Positions 45,034 to 54,954 of a DNA stretch of 64,000 bases are shown piece by piece; the stretch's first letter is position 1, and every line of letters starts with the position of its first letter. The stretch is from NCBI GenBank assembly GCA_021234155.1, contig JAJEKV010000040.1, positions 4,739,229-4,803,228 on the forward strand, read 5' to 3'. The DNA is from Isoetes taiwanensis (lineage: Eukaryota; Streptophyta; Lycopodiopsida; Isoetales; Isoetaceae). A program made the position numbers and the translations under genes. Under the pieces are notes generated by a model. That model saw only the letters and a program-made list of their open reading frames with translations, ran no database searches and was not told the DNA's origin.

Positions 45034-46146
45034 CTAGGGCCTCTCCCTGCGGATCCTCCGTGCTAAGTGGATGTCCTTCGGCATGAGGGTGACCCGCTTA
45101 GCATGGATTGCGCAGAGGTTCCCTTCCTCGAAGAGCTGCACCAGCTCTGCTTCGGCGGCCTCTTGCAGGGCCCGGGTCATTAGAGGGGTAACCCTGTAAT
45201 CGGTCCGGAACTGCTGCATGACCTCTCTAAGGAGACGCTCGAAGGGCGCCTTCCTTATCAGGAGATTCGTGCACATTTGAAAGTGCCTTATCTCCCTAAA
45301 CACTCGGGCGTACGTACTGTTCGGCCCGTGGTGAACCCTTTTGGGTTTTTCCGGCCTAGGTGGGGGTGGCTTGGGCTGATTTTTCTTCGGCCTGCCGCCC
45401 TCCACAACGCGCTGCACCTCCTGGCGGCAGTACCAATCGTTGTACCTCGTCCAATGACGGAGGTACTCCTTGTATGCCGCCATCTTTCGCTTGAATTTGC
45501 GATCCTGACGGAGCGCGAATGCCCGCTCGCCGACCTTCTGCTTCTTCACCACCTTTGGTGGTTCTGGCCACTTAGGGTAGGGTGGCCTGGCGTCGGGGTC
45601 CTGCTGCTGCTCCTCCTCCTCTTCTCCGTCGCCGCCCTCTTGTGCCACCTCCTCCTCACGAGGCTCCTCGATAACGACGGTCTGGCGAGGGCCATCGTCC
45701 CTCCTCTTGGTTCTCCTTTCCTGCCGCCTCAACTCCCGCTCCCGCTCCCTCTTCTTCCTAGCGGCCCTCTCTTCCGGCCACTCCGCGACTTTTTCCTTGC
45801 CCTTCTTCTTTGGTGCCGAAGGGCCCGCCTCCTGGGTTTGGTGCTGCTGCTGCTGCACTTCCACCTGCTCCTCCTCCTGTTCTTCCACTTCGGTGTCTGA
45901 GGGGCCGAAGTGGCGGGACTCGTCGGTTCTCTGTGTACCTCCTGATGACGAGCTGCCGCTTGGGCTCTCCTCAGCATCATGGAAGGAGTCTTCGCTGCTG
46001 CTGCTGCTGGCGGGGGACTCCTCGTCGCCTGGCTTCGGCCGAAGGTGTTCGGGTACCTTCTTGACATGACGACCCGCTGCCGCTTGCGCCATGGAGAGGG
46101 TGGGGCGCTCGTTATACTTCCTGGCTGTTTGTTTGGTGCGAGCCAT
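45034..46146 (-). CDS. Histone-H3-like ORF1, intact 370 codons
   Basis: The protein opens [11 protein letters not shown]: residues 1-9 after Met are identical to the H3 tail through Lys9, including Lys4. A linker of about 270 residues follows: Ser/Asp-rich ([20 protein letters not shown]), Gln-rich, Lys/Arg/Glu-rich, acidic ([16 protein letters not shown]), then [20 protein letters not shown] and [17 protein letters not shown]. Residues about 282-370 are a full H3 histone fold, [20 protein letters not shown] to [10 protein letters not shown], aligning without gaps to the last 89 residues of canonical H3; a hand count gives roughly two thirds identity. Loop 1 has no insertion, so it is not CENH3-like. 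Core residues such as [11 protein letters not shown] and MPKDI are kept. Expected role: nucleosome incorporation or chromatin interaction, unproven. It is the only uninterrupted ORF of this element. Confidence 0.95.
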   Translation of the reverse strand: MARTKQTARKYNERPTLSMAQAAAGRHVKKVPEHLRPKPGDEESPASSSSSEDSFHDAEESPSGSSSSGGTQRTDESRHFGPSDTEVEEQEEEQVEVQQQQHQTQEAGPSAPKKKGKEKVAEWPEERAARKKRERERELRRQERRTKRRDDGPRQTVVIEEPREEEVAQEGGDGEEEEEQQQDPDARPPYPKWPEPPKVVKKQKVGERAFALRQDRKFKRKMAAYKEYLRHWTRYNDWYCRQEVQRVVEGGRPKKNQPKPPPPRPEKPKRVHHGPNSTYARVFREIRHFQMCTNLLIRKAPFERLLREVMQQFRTDYRVTPLMTRALQEAAEAELVQLFEEGNLCAIHAKRVTLMPKDIHLARRIRRERP

Positions 46147-46709
46147 ATCTTACGGTTCAGGAGATGGGTGACGTATGGCTGGGTAAGAGAGAGGTGGAGG
46201 TGAAAGGTTGGAGAGAGAGAATGAGGTGACAGATATTTAAAAAGGAGGGTCCCTGGGAATATTCTCCTACCATAAATACCCCTATTTATTAGCCCCCCTT
46301 ATTAATTACACCATATTTAGTAATTATTTAATTATTAATGTATAAATTAAACCTATATTAATTGATATTATACCTTTAATTTTCGAATTTTTCTAATGGT
46401 TTGAAGTGCTAATTATGGATTTGCGCCATTTTTCACCTGAGTCTCCGATTGGCATGATTCTTCGACCCATTTTAGGTGAAATTTGATGCAGATGCATAAT
46501 TTTCACTCCAAATTTACTAGAAGATGAATTTGACTCACTCATTCCTTCGTCTAACACTTAGCCTAAATCCTGACCCACTACCTAGGAGAAAACTTTTTCC
46601 CCCATTTTCGCGGTTCAATGGTGGAAATGTTTATTTCACACCCCTACAGGCCTGTTAGACTACTTTCATGGTTATGGTCAGTGCTAGTTCTTGGTCAACC
46701 AAGAACATC

Positions 46710-46721
46710 GCTCTGATACCA
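46710..46721 (-). other. Primer binding site of retrotransposon 2
   Basis: Sense-strand TGGTATCAGAGC, one base from the LTR end at 46723; identical to retrotransposon 1 and typical of initiator Met-tRNA priming. Confidence 0.9.
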
Positions 46722-46722
46722 T

Positions 46723-48373
46723 TGTGACGCTCCCTGCTAAACATACGGCGCCCCGCCGTACACTCTGCAGGAAATCCCCCGTCCGGCTCAACAACCGCAC
46801 GGGCCCTTCGTCTACCCCGCACTTCGAGGTGATCCCTAGTGCGGGGAGGGAACATGAAGGTGTCTTGCGCGCCCTTCCCCTATGGGCTCCTATATACTTG
46901 GAAGGCGATAACACGCGTCGAGAACTAGCATCAAACATATACAAATACTACCTCGAAGGGTAGTGCATCACACATATACCAATACAAAGATGATAAGCAC
47001 AAACCGTGAAACATGAGAGCTCCTACCCCGGCTCGGACTTCAAGGGGAGGATGGATGGACCGCTAGGCCTCAAGATAGAAGAGCACCGAGTCATGGCAAT
47101 GGCGCAGGGCTGGCATAGAACAATGGCTAGGGTTGACCACTCCATCCGCCCCTCCTGTGCATACTTTGCAGATGGGCTAAATCAGGCTCTGACAGGACTC
47201 TAGCCTTCCGGATACGCAATCCCATGGCACCACCCATCGGGACTACTCCAGGTTGCATCTCCCTGGTCCGACGAGGCAAGAAGGGTTGCATCTCCCCTTC
47301 CCAGGGTCTAGAGGTTCCGTGGGCGACTAGAGAATCGCGGGCGACACACGATTCTGCACTGACTTAACCCCAAAACGAGAGCCAAGCTAACACTTGCAGC
47401 TCTCGAGAGGCAGGGCGACACCATTGCCCCAGGAGGTGTCGGACCCATGCTCGGCCCACACGAAGTGACCGACCATAAGCCTAGCCCACTATGGGATCCC
47501 CCGAAGCCCCCACTCGGCAGGGATCCTCCCTCCACTTTCCCTCTAGCCCCGTTATATGGTGCTGAGTCATATCATAGCCCCAATAGCCTGGTGGGCTCCT
47601 ATGCACAGGCCGCATCTAAATAGGAACTAAGGGATCTACTCTAGGAGCATACTACATATGGCCCTAGGTCTCTACCCCCCTTCCCAATACAAGAGGAGAA
47701 ACATGATCAACCAACATCACATAATCATCACATCATGAGAGTAATCATAAGAAGAACATCTTAACCTAATCATACAACTAACTAATGGTTAGGGTTCATT
47801 GATTAGGGTTCAAGATGTTGAATACGGGTTCTAGGATGGCTCTACTCTAGATACAAGATACTAGCATATCTGGAATGCTAATTCCAGATAAGCTATCACA
47901 ACTACTATCCTACATACCTGCTCCTGAAGCTCTCCCTCCAGATCCGTGTGCCTCCATGGTCTTCGACTCACGAGATGCTGCTCCTACTCCAAGAACGAGT
48001 CTACCCTGCTGGGGCTGCTGCACCAGCCTATGCCACAACAAACGATGTTCGAAACGGGGTTTCGAACGAGTAGGTGAGTCTCTGGGTGCTAGGGCTGGAA
48101 AGAGGCCTAGGGTTAGGGTTTAGGCCTATATAAGTTAGGTCCACCTAGGATGCCACGTGGCACCAATCGGGTGAGTCCTGTGTGGCGGGTGCCCCAATGG
48201 GTTAAGGCCACGTGGATAATGGTCTAACCCATGGTTGGCTAAGTTATGAGAATAACTTGGCCATGCCCCCTATGGCCACAATCTAAGGTATACAAGTCTA
48301 TGAAGATAGGCTTGTATAGTGACGGATCCAGGAATATACGTATTTATGGCGTATATTCCCCTGGACCGTCACA
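46723..48373 (-). repeat. 5' LTR of retrotransposon 2
   Basis: Same boundaries as the 3' LTR (tgtgacgctccc to ggaccgtcaca on the plus strand). The sense strand has acttatataggcc followed by taaaccctaaccctagg near 48100-48135, a plausible TATA box and telobox. The right flank is the duplication CAGAG. Confidence 0.95.
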
Positions 48374-48378
48374 CAGAG

Positions 48379-50514
48379 GTCTTCTTGAGCATCTTTGAAG
48401 CCCTAAAACATGGTACAATCTTGCTAATGCATCTATGAATAAGCAACAGAAAGGTCGTGTTCTTGTCAAAACGTTTGCTTTTAAGGTGGCAGACACATGG
48501 ACATGTAATAAGATGGATATATTGGACGTTTACAGTATGGAAGGACGATTTCTTGGTAGTAAAACAATACCCAACATCAAACCTATATATAAGCTCCTGT
48601 ATAAAATATGTCAAGAAAAAGAAAGTTTTTCAAAGTTATTCAATACTAGCAAAGCAACTTTTTAAGTTGGGGATTGAAGCTAAAAGATGTTAATAATAAT
48701 GTTTTAAAGTGCTAACTAATTGGGTTGAGTTATTACTGTCTGGCCACATTATTGTATGAAGCAAATATCTTGATATGAAGATCTGATCAAACATATGAAT
48801 GGACTAACAGCAAAATAGTTTGAGCATTTTAACAACAAAATAGTTGGAAGCATGTTTACATGTTTGAAGCCTTTGCAGCTGTCAGTTATATTCCACATGC
48901 TAGAATATTTTGCACCCATGCCATGAATGTTTGTGATGTGTCATTGTCAATGAAGCTGATCTTGAGCAGGACCATAGGAATATTCAGCAGGCAACGTAAG
49001 TTCATATCATACAAGCTTGCAAACACAATCTCAACCGGAAGTTAGGTTTGCAAATGTTAAACAAAAAGCAAAGACAACACTAAAATCCCTTAATTGCAAA
49101 ATGTCGCGTTCTACCTCTCCCTTGACCGAGTTGTTGCCTTCTATTATGTTGTTATGTGGATGAATCAATTTGCTTTAAGCGATGTCCCTTGCAAATATGA
49201 TGTGAAGTGAGGTTCACACAAAGATGCGCCTAGGAGCCATAGACAGATGTAGAGAAATCCATGCTTTCTCAGTCTGAGAGAGATGTTTTTTTGAATAAAT
49301 GCTCTGGTTGGCATGTATACAAAATGTAGCTCTCCCAAAGAGGCAACGAGGCAGAATAAGTCTTTCAGAAGCTAGAATACTCTGTTCATTCCAGAAAGAT
49401 ACAATATATAATGCTAAAAAGCATTGTCATGCTCCGATGACTTGGAAATTTTAAGATTTACTATGACTATTTCATATGCCACATATATACAAGTCTAGAA
49501 TTTACGAAAAAATCTTTAATATATAAATATTAACAGAGAGGGTATCCATTTCAGATCATGGGCTCAATTATTTCAATAGATAGATTAGTTGCAATTTTTA
49601 ATGTCCATGAGAGGCCAAAGTTTATGGAACACACACCCAGATGGGACCTAACTCCACCACTATACATCGTTAAGGTGGGTCCTCCCCCCACTAACTCTAC
49701 AATGATTATGGCCACTTTCACTAGGGGACGTGTCATGTTAATTCTTTGCCTTTTAGATATTTTTAAAATAATGTCCTACAAAAGCCCAGCAACGCTGGGC
49801 ACTTTTTCTAGTCAATAGATAAATATGTATGCCTAGGTACTGAAAATATGCAAGAAAGGTGTCCATCAATAATCCTGCTACCAATATAAAGCTTTTCTAT
49901 ATTGATTCTTTGTCAGAAGAACATCTATTGTAGGTTATTTGCAACTCAATTGGGATCCCTTCATTCTATTTTATTGGAATTATGCCATTCTAAATTTTAA
50001 TGTGGCGCACTCTAAAATTCCTAGACTATTTTATTCTATGGATGGTTAAATGACTAGGATTTTGTGAATGAATAGAACTAATTTGGATAAGCTATACATT
50101 TCTAGTACTACAGTAAATGTATTGAAAGGCAAGGCACTTACCATGAGGAGGAGGAGTGTTAACCCTGGGTTAACCTCTCTTCTAAAATTGCTCTGAAGAA
50201 TAAATTTAATTGGTACCCATCACATTTTATTGTACATCTCTTGATTTATTATTTTGGAATTTTTATACATACAATATATCATTCTAATTAATGTAATTCT
50301 ATCTTTCGAAAATAATAACTATAGTCTAAAAAATATAAGGAGAGAAAGAGAAAGTAGCATGGTAGTGGATTGTTTATGCCTCCCAGCGCTTCCATTCTCT
50401 AGAAATAAAAACAAATATCGTTCATAAAGAGCAAGATATTGAACATATAAACAATGTAATGCCATGTTTAATACGCACAACTATAAAAAAAAGGACCATG
50501 TAAGATATAAGTGT
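48379..50514. other. AT-rich intergenic DNA with one coding-like block
   Basis: At 48379-48490 the frame WYNLANASMNKQQKGRVLVK follows on from the coding-like text left of retrotransposon 2. A longer frame at 48435-48665 shares the end of it. I cannot name the protein. The rest (48700-49970) shows no convincing gene. Confidence 0.4.
49972..50160. repeat. Direct repeat of the malectin-gene exon/intron border
   Basis: The text ttatgccattctaa, tttaatgtggcgcact and ggcaaggcacttaccatgagg is repeated at 50515-50665, where cttaccgtgagg is the splice donor (minus strand) of the malectin-like gene. The copy here has extra text (gctatacatttctagtact) between the shared parts. Confidence 0.75.
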
Positions 50515-51197
50515 GTATTGGGATTATGCCATTCTAACTTTTAATGTGGCGCACTGTAAAATTCCTAGAATATTTTATTCTATGGATGGTTGAATGACTC
50601 GGATTTTGTGAATGAATAGAACTAATTTGGATAATTGAAAGGCAAGGCACTTACCGTGAGGAGGAGTCGGTTGAGAGGATTCTCTAGATGAACTCGGTGA
50701 TGGTGTTGAATTGGGTGATTGTGTTGAAGACGAGGAAGGTGGCAACGTTGGCGGAAATGATGGCGACGAAGCATATTGTGGGGAAGGAGTGCTACCGACC
50801 GCATAGACTTCGAGTGCATTAAGAAGTGGTGGCAGTGTGGAATTTTTGGATGGGATTAGAGATATCTTCAAGGTCCTAGTTGGTTTTGAAGAAGTAAATG
50901 GGAACCAATAAACCATATTGATATAGCTTTGAGGTTGAAGTGTCACTTTTTTAGCCACAGCAGACCCGACAAACACATTGAGGTCGAAAGAGCAAGTGTC
51001 ATTTTCTTGCCTTGCCCTAAAATCCCAAAACAAGAGGGAAATTCTTGCCTTGCCCTAAAATCCCAAAACAAGAGGGAAATGTAAACCATATGCTGGGAAA
51101 TGGTCAAATTGAGCTCATAATCTGCCTCTGATAAATCTTTTGGCCCTTCAAATGCACTCTTTAACACTGCAACAGGTGGATCCACTGCAAATATGTT

Positions 51198-51934
51198 GGA
51201 CCGCCGTATTTAGAGTCCGGGATGTGGTATTTCCAGACTTTTTTTATGGTATTTCCGGACACCCATTATCAGCCACTGTAACTTCACGGTTTCAAGCCCA
51301 GAATCAACTGTTTTGAGGCATTTTTGGATCAATTCGGCTCTATCTAGGGGTCTAAGTTAGATATTGGGGTACAAAAGCACCCGTCCGGACGCGCTGCTTT
51401 TCGTGCTTGGTCCGTTGTGCTTGGAGGTGCTTGGAGAGTGGGAACGCGATGATCCGTTTTTCGCAAATTGATTTCGGATCGATGACATGGCTACCCGCAA
51501 AATCATTGTTCGCGAAAAGGCGCGCGGAAATAAAAAAGATGCGTCGGGCACTGCTTAACATGCTTTCTCCGCTTCCGCTTGTCGCGCTTTTTTGTACCCC
51601 AATATCTAACTTAGTCCCCTAGACTTAAGTCGCTTCCTCTCTTCATCAAACTAACATTAAAGAGGCAGACAAAGTGATTAGAAGGGCTTTTGAAGCAGTT
51701 CAAGCCGTCCACGGAGCTGCAAGAATGATCCGACCAAAGATTTCAGCTCCGCTGCGCAATTTCGCGCTTGGTTTTTGGCCAGAAATACCACTTTTTGGCT
51801 GGAAATACCACCCTTTTTTGCCGGAAATACCACTTTTTTTTGCTGGAAATACCACCTGGCTGATAACGGATGTCCAGAAATACCACAAAGAAAGTCCAGA
51901 AATACCACATCCCGGACTCTAAATACGGACGTCC
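51198..51934. mobile_element. TIR element inside malectin copy a (about 73-bp inverted ends)
   Basis: The left arm gtatttagagtccgggatg...cattatcagcc mirrors the right arm ggctgataac...catcccggactctaaatac over about 73 bp. ATGTT (or ATGTTGGA) occurs on both sides (51193 and 51935). The ends could be GGAC with a 5-bp duplication or CCGCCG with 8 bp. The right part holds four copies of a gctggaaataccac unit (51775-51860). A separate mariner-like MITE is nested inside. No transposase. Confidence 0.85.
51347..51619. mobile_element. Stowaway/mariner-like MITE nested in the 51198 element
   Basis: Inverted ends ggggtctaagttagatattg and caatatctaacttagtcccc (about 33 bp with ggtacaaaa) are flanked by TA on both sides (51345-51346 and 51620-51621), the usual mariner target. 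The centre is CpG-rich (cgcgaaaaggcgcgcgg). 273 bp, non-coding. Confidence 0.82.
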
Positions 51935-53174
51935 ATGTTGGAACTATGTTCGTCTCGATTGTTCTGCTCGTATTAATTGTTGTAAAACCCTTCAATTCTG
52001 GCACTGCATTCCATAATCGATCATGTGGGTCATCTTCATATCTGAAAATAAAAGCTATATATATTAGAAATTACATTTTTTTGATGCAAATTCTAGGAAT
52101 ATTCGGTTTAGAATTACCTTATCAGAGATTTGCCCCTTAAATTATTTCTGTAGATGGTGAACAAAGGCATTTTTCTCAGATTATTCTCCTGGTACGAGCC
52201 ATATGGGAGCGCTCTAGATTCTAGAGCAGAAATGAAGGGCACATCTGCTCTGTGCTTGCTCCTCAGACAAATATTTAGAACAGATTGTTGAGGAGTTCAG
52301 ATAACCTCACGAATTCTCTGTTTTTCTGCACTGGAATTGCCGGAGATGAAGGCCCAATTGTTTCCATCAATAAATAGTCTAAATTTGGGGTAGTAAGAAT
52401 GCGCATCATAATTCCCGTAATAGAATGAAGCTCTGAGCAGATATCTTCTATTGGAGACGACGCTCAATTGGTAGCAATTTGAATCGCTGGTGCTGTTTGG
52501 AAAGTATCTGAGAGTTTGAAAAACCGAGGGTTGTACAGATTCGTTTAAGGAAGCAGTTTTTCCTGAAGAAGTAAAATCTGAATCCGGCAGCCAAGAAATG
52601 TTATTCTGGTCTTGGTGGCTCCGACTGGCTCCACAATCAATGCTTGTGAAATCTGCAATGAAAATTTTATCAGAAAAGCAAAGAAAAAAACAGATGGAGA
52701 AAATAAATTTTCTCGCATCAATACCTTGCTGCCCCAGACCCAAGAGAAACATGTTGTGAATCCATAGCCTTGGCGTCATATTCTGCAAGTAATGTTTACT
52801 TAGAATTCTCGTATTAGCATTTTGGCCTAAAATTAATGTGTGGGATTCTTCCTAAATTTTGGGGGCTATGACTATTTCATCTAACTTGAATTAGTCAACC
52901 TCAGGACCATGACTATTTTTTGCTGGGCTCTGATACCATGCAAACCTCAGGACTAACACAGGAAGGAGGAAATTAACTCATGCATTGATAGAAAATGAGT
53001 GAACTCAAATACAACAATGAAAGCCTCTCAGATGAGAGTAGGTTTAAATAGAACAATAAAGCAACTGAGATTTCTCCACAAAGGTAGGAGAGATTGAAGG
53101 AACCGCTTAAGTAATCGCTTGCGCATGCATGTGCCCGTTCCAGGTCACCACGTACACCATATCGGTCAACATAA

Positions 53175-53418
53175 AGAAGCAGTTTTTCCCGGAGAAGTAA
53201 AATCGGAATCCGGCAGCCAAGAAATCTTATTCTGATCTTGGTGGCTGTGGCTAGCTCCACAATCAATGCTTGTGAAATCTGCAAGGAAAATTTTATCAGA
53301 AAAGGAAAGAAAAAAAACAGAAAGAGAAAAAAAAAATTGCATCAATACCTTGCTGGGCAGCAGCTTTGAGAAGCATACCAAAGAGAAAGATGTTGTGAAT
53401 CCATAGCCTTGGCGCCAT
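53175..53418 (-). pseudogene. Malectin-like receptor, copy b (5' fragment)
   Basis: Exon 1 (53418-53349) encodes MAPRLWIHNIFLFGMLLKAA, a signal-peptide-like start. After a 70-bp intron, exon 2 (from 53278) gives DFTSIDCGASHSHQDQNKIS and DSDFTSPGKTASL, then breaks off into unrelated sequence at about 53175. The upstream region (53430-53640) matches the 5' flanks of copies d and e. Confidence 0.8.
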
Positions 53419-53429
53419 ATTCTGCAATG

Positions 53430-54590
53430 AATGTTTACTTAGAATTCTCGTATCTAATTAGCATTTTGGCCTAAAATTATGTTTGGGATTCTTCCTAAAT
53501 TTGGGGCCTATGACTATTCTCATAACTTGAATTTGTCAAGTCGTATATCATCAAGCAACTACCAAGTCACCAGCCCGAGACTTTGTCTACATATTAAGAC
53601 ATTTTTCTTTGTCATCACACTAAGTTTGCGTGGTTTTCTAGCTCATAGATTTAAGTGTTGCTACACTAGATGCTCCATTGATGTAAATAGCACAGTGCAA
53701 ACTTTCCTATCATCCTTAATATTCATCATTGCTTGGCATTTTTCTTTTGGAAGTTTCGAGGAAGCATTCCTGGGATGTCAATAGTGCCTCTAGCATCGGC
53801 GTCAGCACTATTTCCATCCCAGGGATGTTTCATAGATGGTAATCCATGTAATGTGGACCGTGTGAAGTTACGTGGGTACAACGCAAATAAAATGTGACGG
53901 AATTGCATGTGGATCATAAGTAAATGGGTCAAAATTACACATAGATCTAGAATGGATGGGTAAGAATTACTGGACTCGAAGAAATGCAAGTAAAACAAAG
54001 GTTTAAGAAAAGGAACTATGTAACACGACGTCATTGGATATGGGTAGAGAATTGCACATATTTGAACTTGATGTAGTGAAATAGCGTGTCGCTAAACTTC
54101 ATATAATCCTTAATATTCAACATGTTTAATATATTTCTTTTGGAAGTTGGTGTGGTTTGTAGCTCATAGATTCAGCTGGTGCTATTATATCACTTACATT
54201 ACCAAAATTGATATAATATATAGAGTTCTTCAAAGAATGGTTCTTCAATAATTCTCTTAGACTAGGTAACTGGTTAGCCCTGGTTAGCATATTCTTAATG
54301 CATTATGCTAATGTCTTTTCTAGACATTGTTGAGTTGGCCACTTCTGCATACGAAGAAGAAAGGGAAAAGCTCTCAGCAGATATCTTCTCAATTGGTAGC
54401 AATTTGAATCGCTGATGCTGTTTGGAAAGTATCTGAGAGTTTGAAAAACCAAGGGTTGTATAGATTCGTTTAAGGAAGCAGTTTTTCCCGGAGAAGTAAA
54501 ATTTGAATCCGTCAGCCAAGAAATCTTATTCTAGTCTTGGTGGCTCCGGCTAGCTCCACAATCAATGCTTATAAAATCTGCAAGGAAAAT
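53430..54590. repeat. Inverted duplication, left arm
   Basis: This block reappears inverted in pieces at 58140-59510: the malectin 5' flank, the fragment with its truncation junction, and the stretch gatgtttcatagatggtaatcc...cacacggtccacat. Part of it is also present in the copy e flank at 63060-63420. Confidence 0.75.
54335..54577 (-). pseudogene. Malectin-like receptor, copy c (exon 2 fragment)
   Basis: A minus-strand exon 2 segment matches FQTLRYFPNS and NCYQL of the other copies, preceded by its acceptor at 54578. It ends at the junction with agaagaaagggaaaag...cttctgcatacg, the same junction as in copy d, so both descend from one truncated copy. No exon 1 is present; unrelated sequence follows upstream. 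Confidence 0.75.
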
Positions 54591-54954
54591 TTTATCAGAA
54601 AAGGAAAGAAACAAGGTGCTGCGCACGAGGGGTTGCCCTTCGATGCCCAGAGAATTAGGCTGAGAGACAAAGTGGGTCATAGGCATATGTACAGAAAGAA
54701 CAACTTTGTAATCTTGCAAATGCTACGGTAGAGCATTTTGGATGTTCCAAAAATGGAAGGTTGAGTTGCAGTCCAGACATCTTATTTAAAGATGAAGCTA
54801 TTTCTTTCAACTTCTCCAGCCTTGGTTGGAGTCTATGTTCTTCGTCTTCTGCATGTTTAAAAATAAAAAGAATGATGAAGCAGAAAGAAAAAGTATTGAG
54901 CACTATGTAATTGCAAAGGTCATTAGCAATTACCCCTTTGTGAATTTCCTACAT

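Larger units (their letters stand above)
35154..48373 (-). mobile_element. LTR retrotransposon 2 (same H3-carrying chromovirus family), 13.2 kb
   Basis: LTRs of 1653 and 1651 bp bound the element and are flanked by the 5-bp duplication CAGAG (35149-35153 and 48374-48378). On the minus strand the order is 5' LTR, primer site, intact histone-H3-like ORF, GC-rich hairpins, TATA-like box, ORF2, gag, CCHC knuckle, protease, RT, RNase H, integrase, chromodomain, polypurine tract, 3' LTR. The structure is complete; ORF2 and gag carry indels and pol has three nonsense codons. It serves as reference for the deletions in retrotransposon 1. Confidence 0.95.
50655..52779 (-). pseudogene. Malectin-like receptor gene, copy a (broken)
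   Basis: Exons on the minus strand: 52779-52725 (signal-peptide-like MTPRLWIHNMFLLGL), 52652-52118, 52041-51943, and 51192-50655. The malectin-like ectodomain of plant LRR receptor kinases is recognised from DFTSIDCGASRSHQDQNNIS, FQTLRYFPNSTSDSNCYQLS, NRRYLLRASFYYGNYDAHSY, FRLFIDGNNWAFISG and, later, EADYELNLTISQHMVYISL and RTLKISLIPSKNSTLPPLLN, ending in a Ser/Pro-rich stretch. Defects: TGA at 52297-52299 where copy e has TGG, a transposon between exons 3 and 4, and a 47-bp tandem duplication at about 51005-51080 that shifts frame. Such receptors sit at the plasma membrane. No LRR or kinase part is visible here. Confidence 0.8.

Noticed and set aside
45034-46146. H3-like ORF as a centromeric histone (CENH3)
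   Set aside because: The N-terminal tail is that of canonical H3, the fold aligns to canonical H3 without the longer loop 1 of CENH3, and QxRRxLLIR-type differences typical of CENH3 are absent.
45034-46146. H3-like ORF as a host histone gene into which an LTR element inserted
   Set aside because: Both independent insertions carry it at the same internal position and strand, between PBS and gag, with shared flanking non-coding sequence.
49558-49818. 86-codon frame MGSIISIDRLVAIFN
   Set aside because: No motif and no conserved neighbour; open on both strands by chance.
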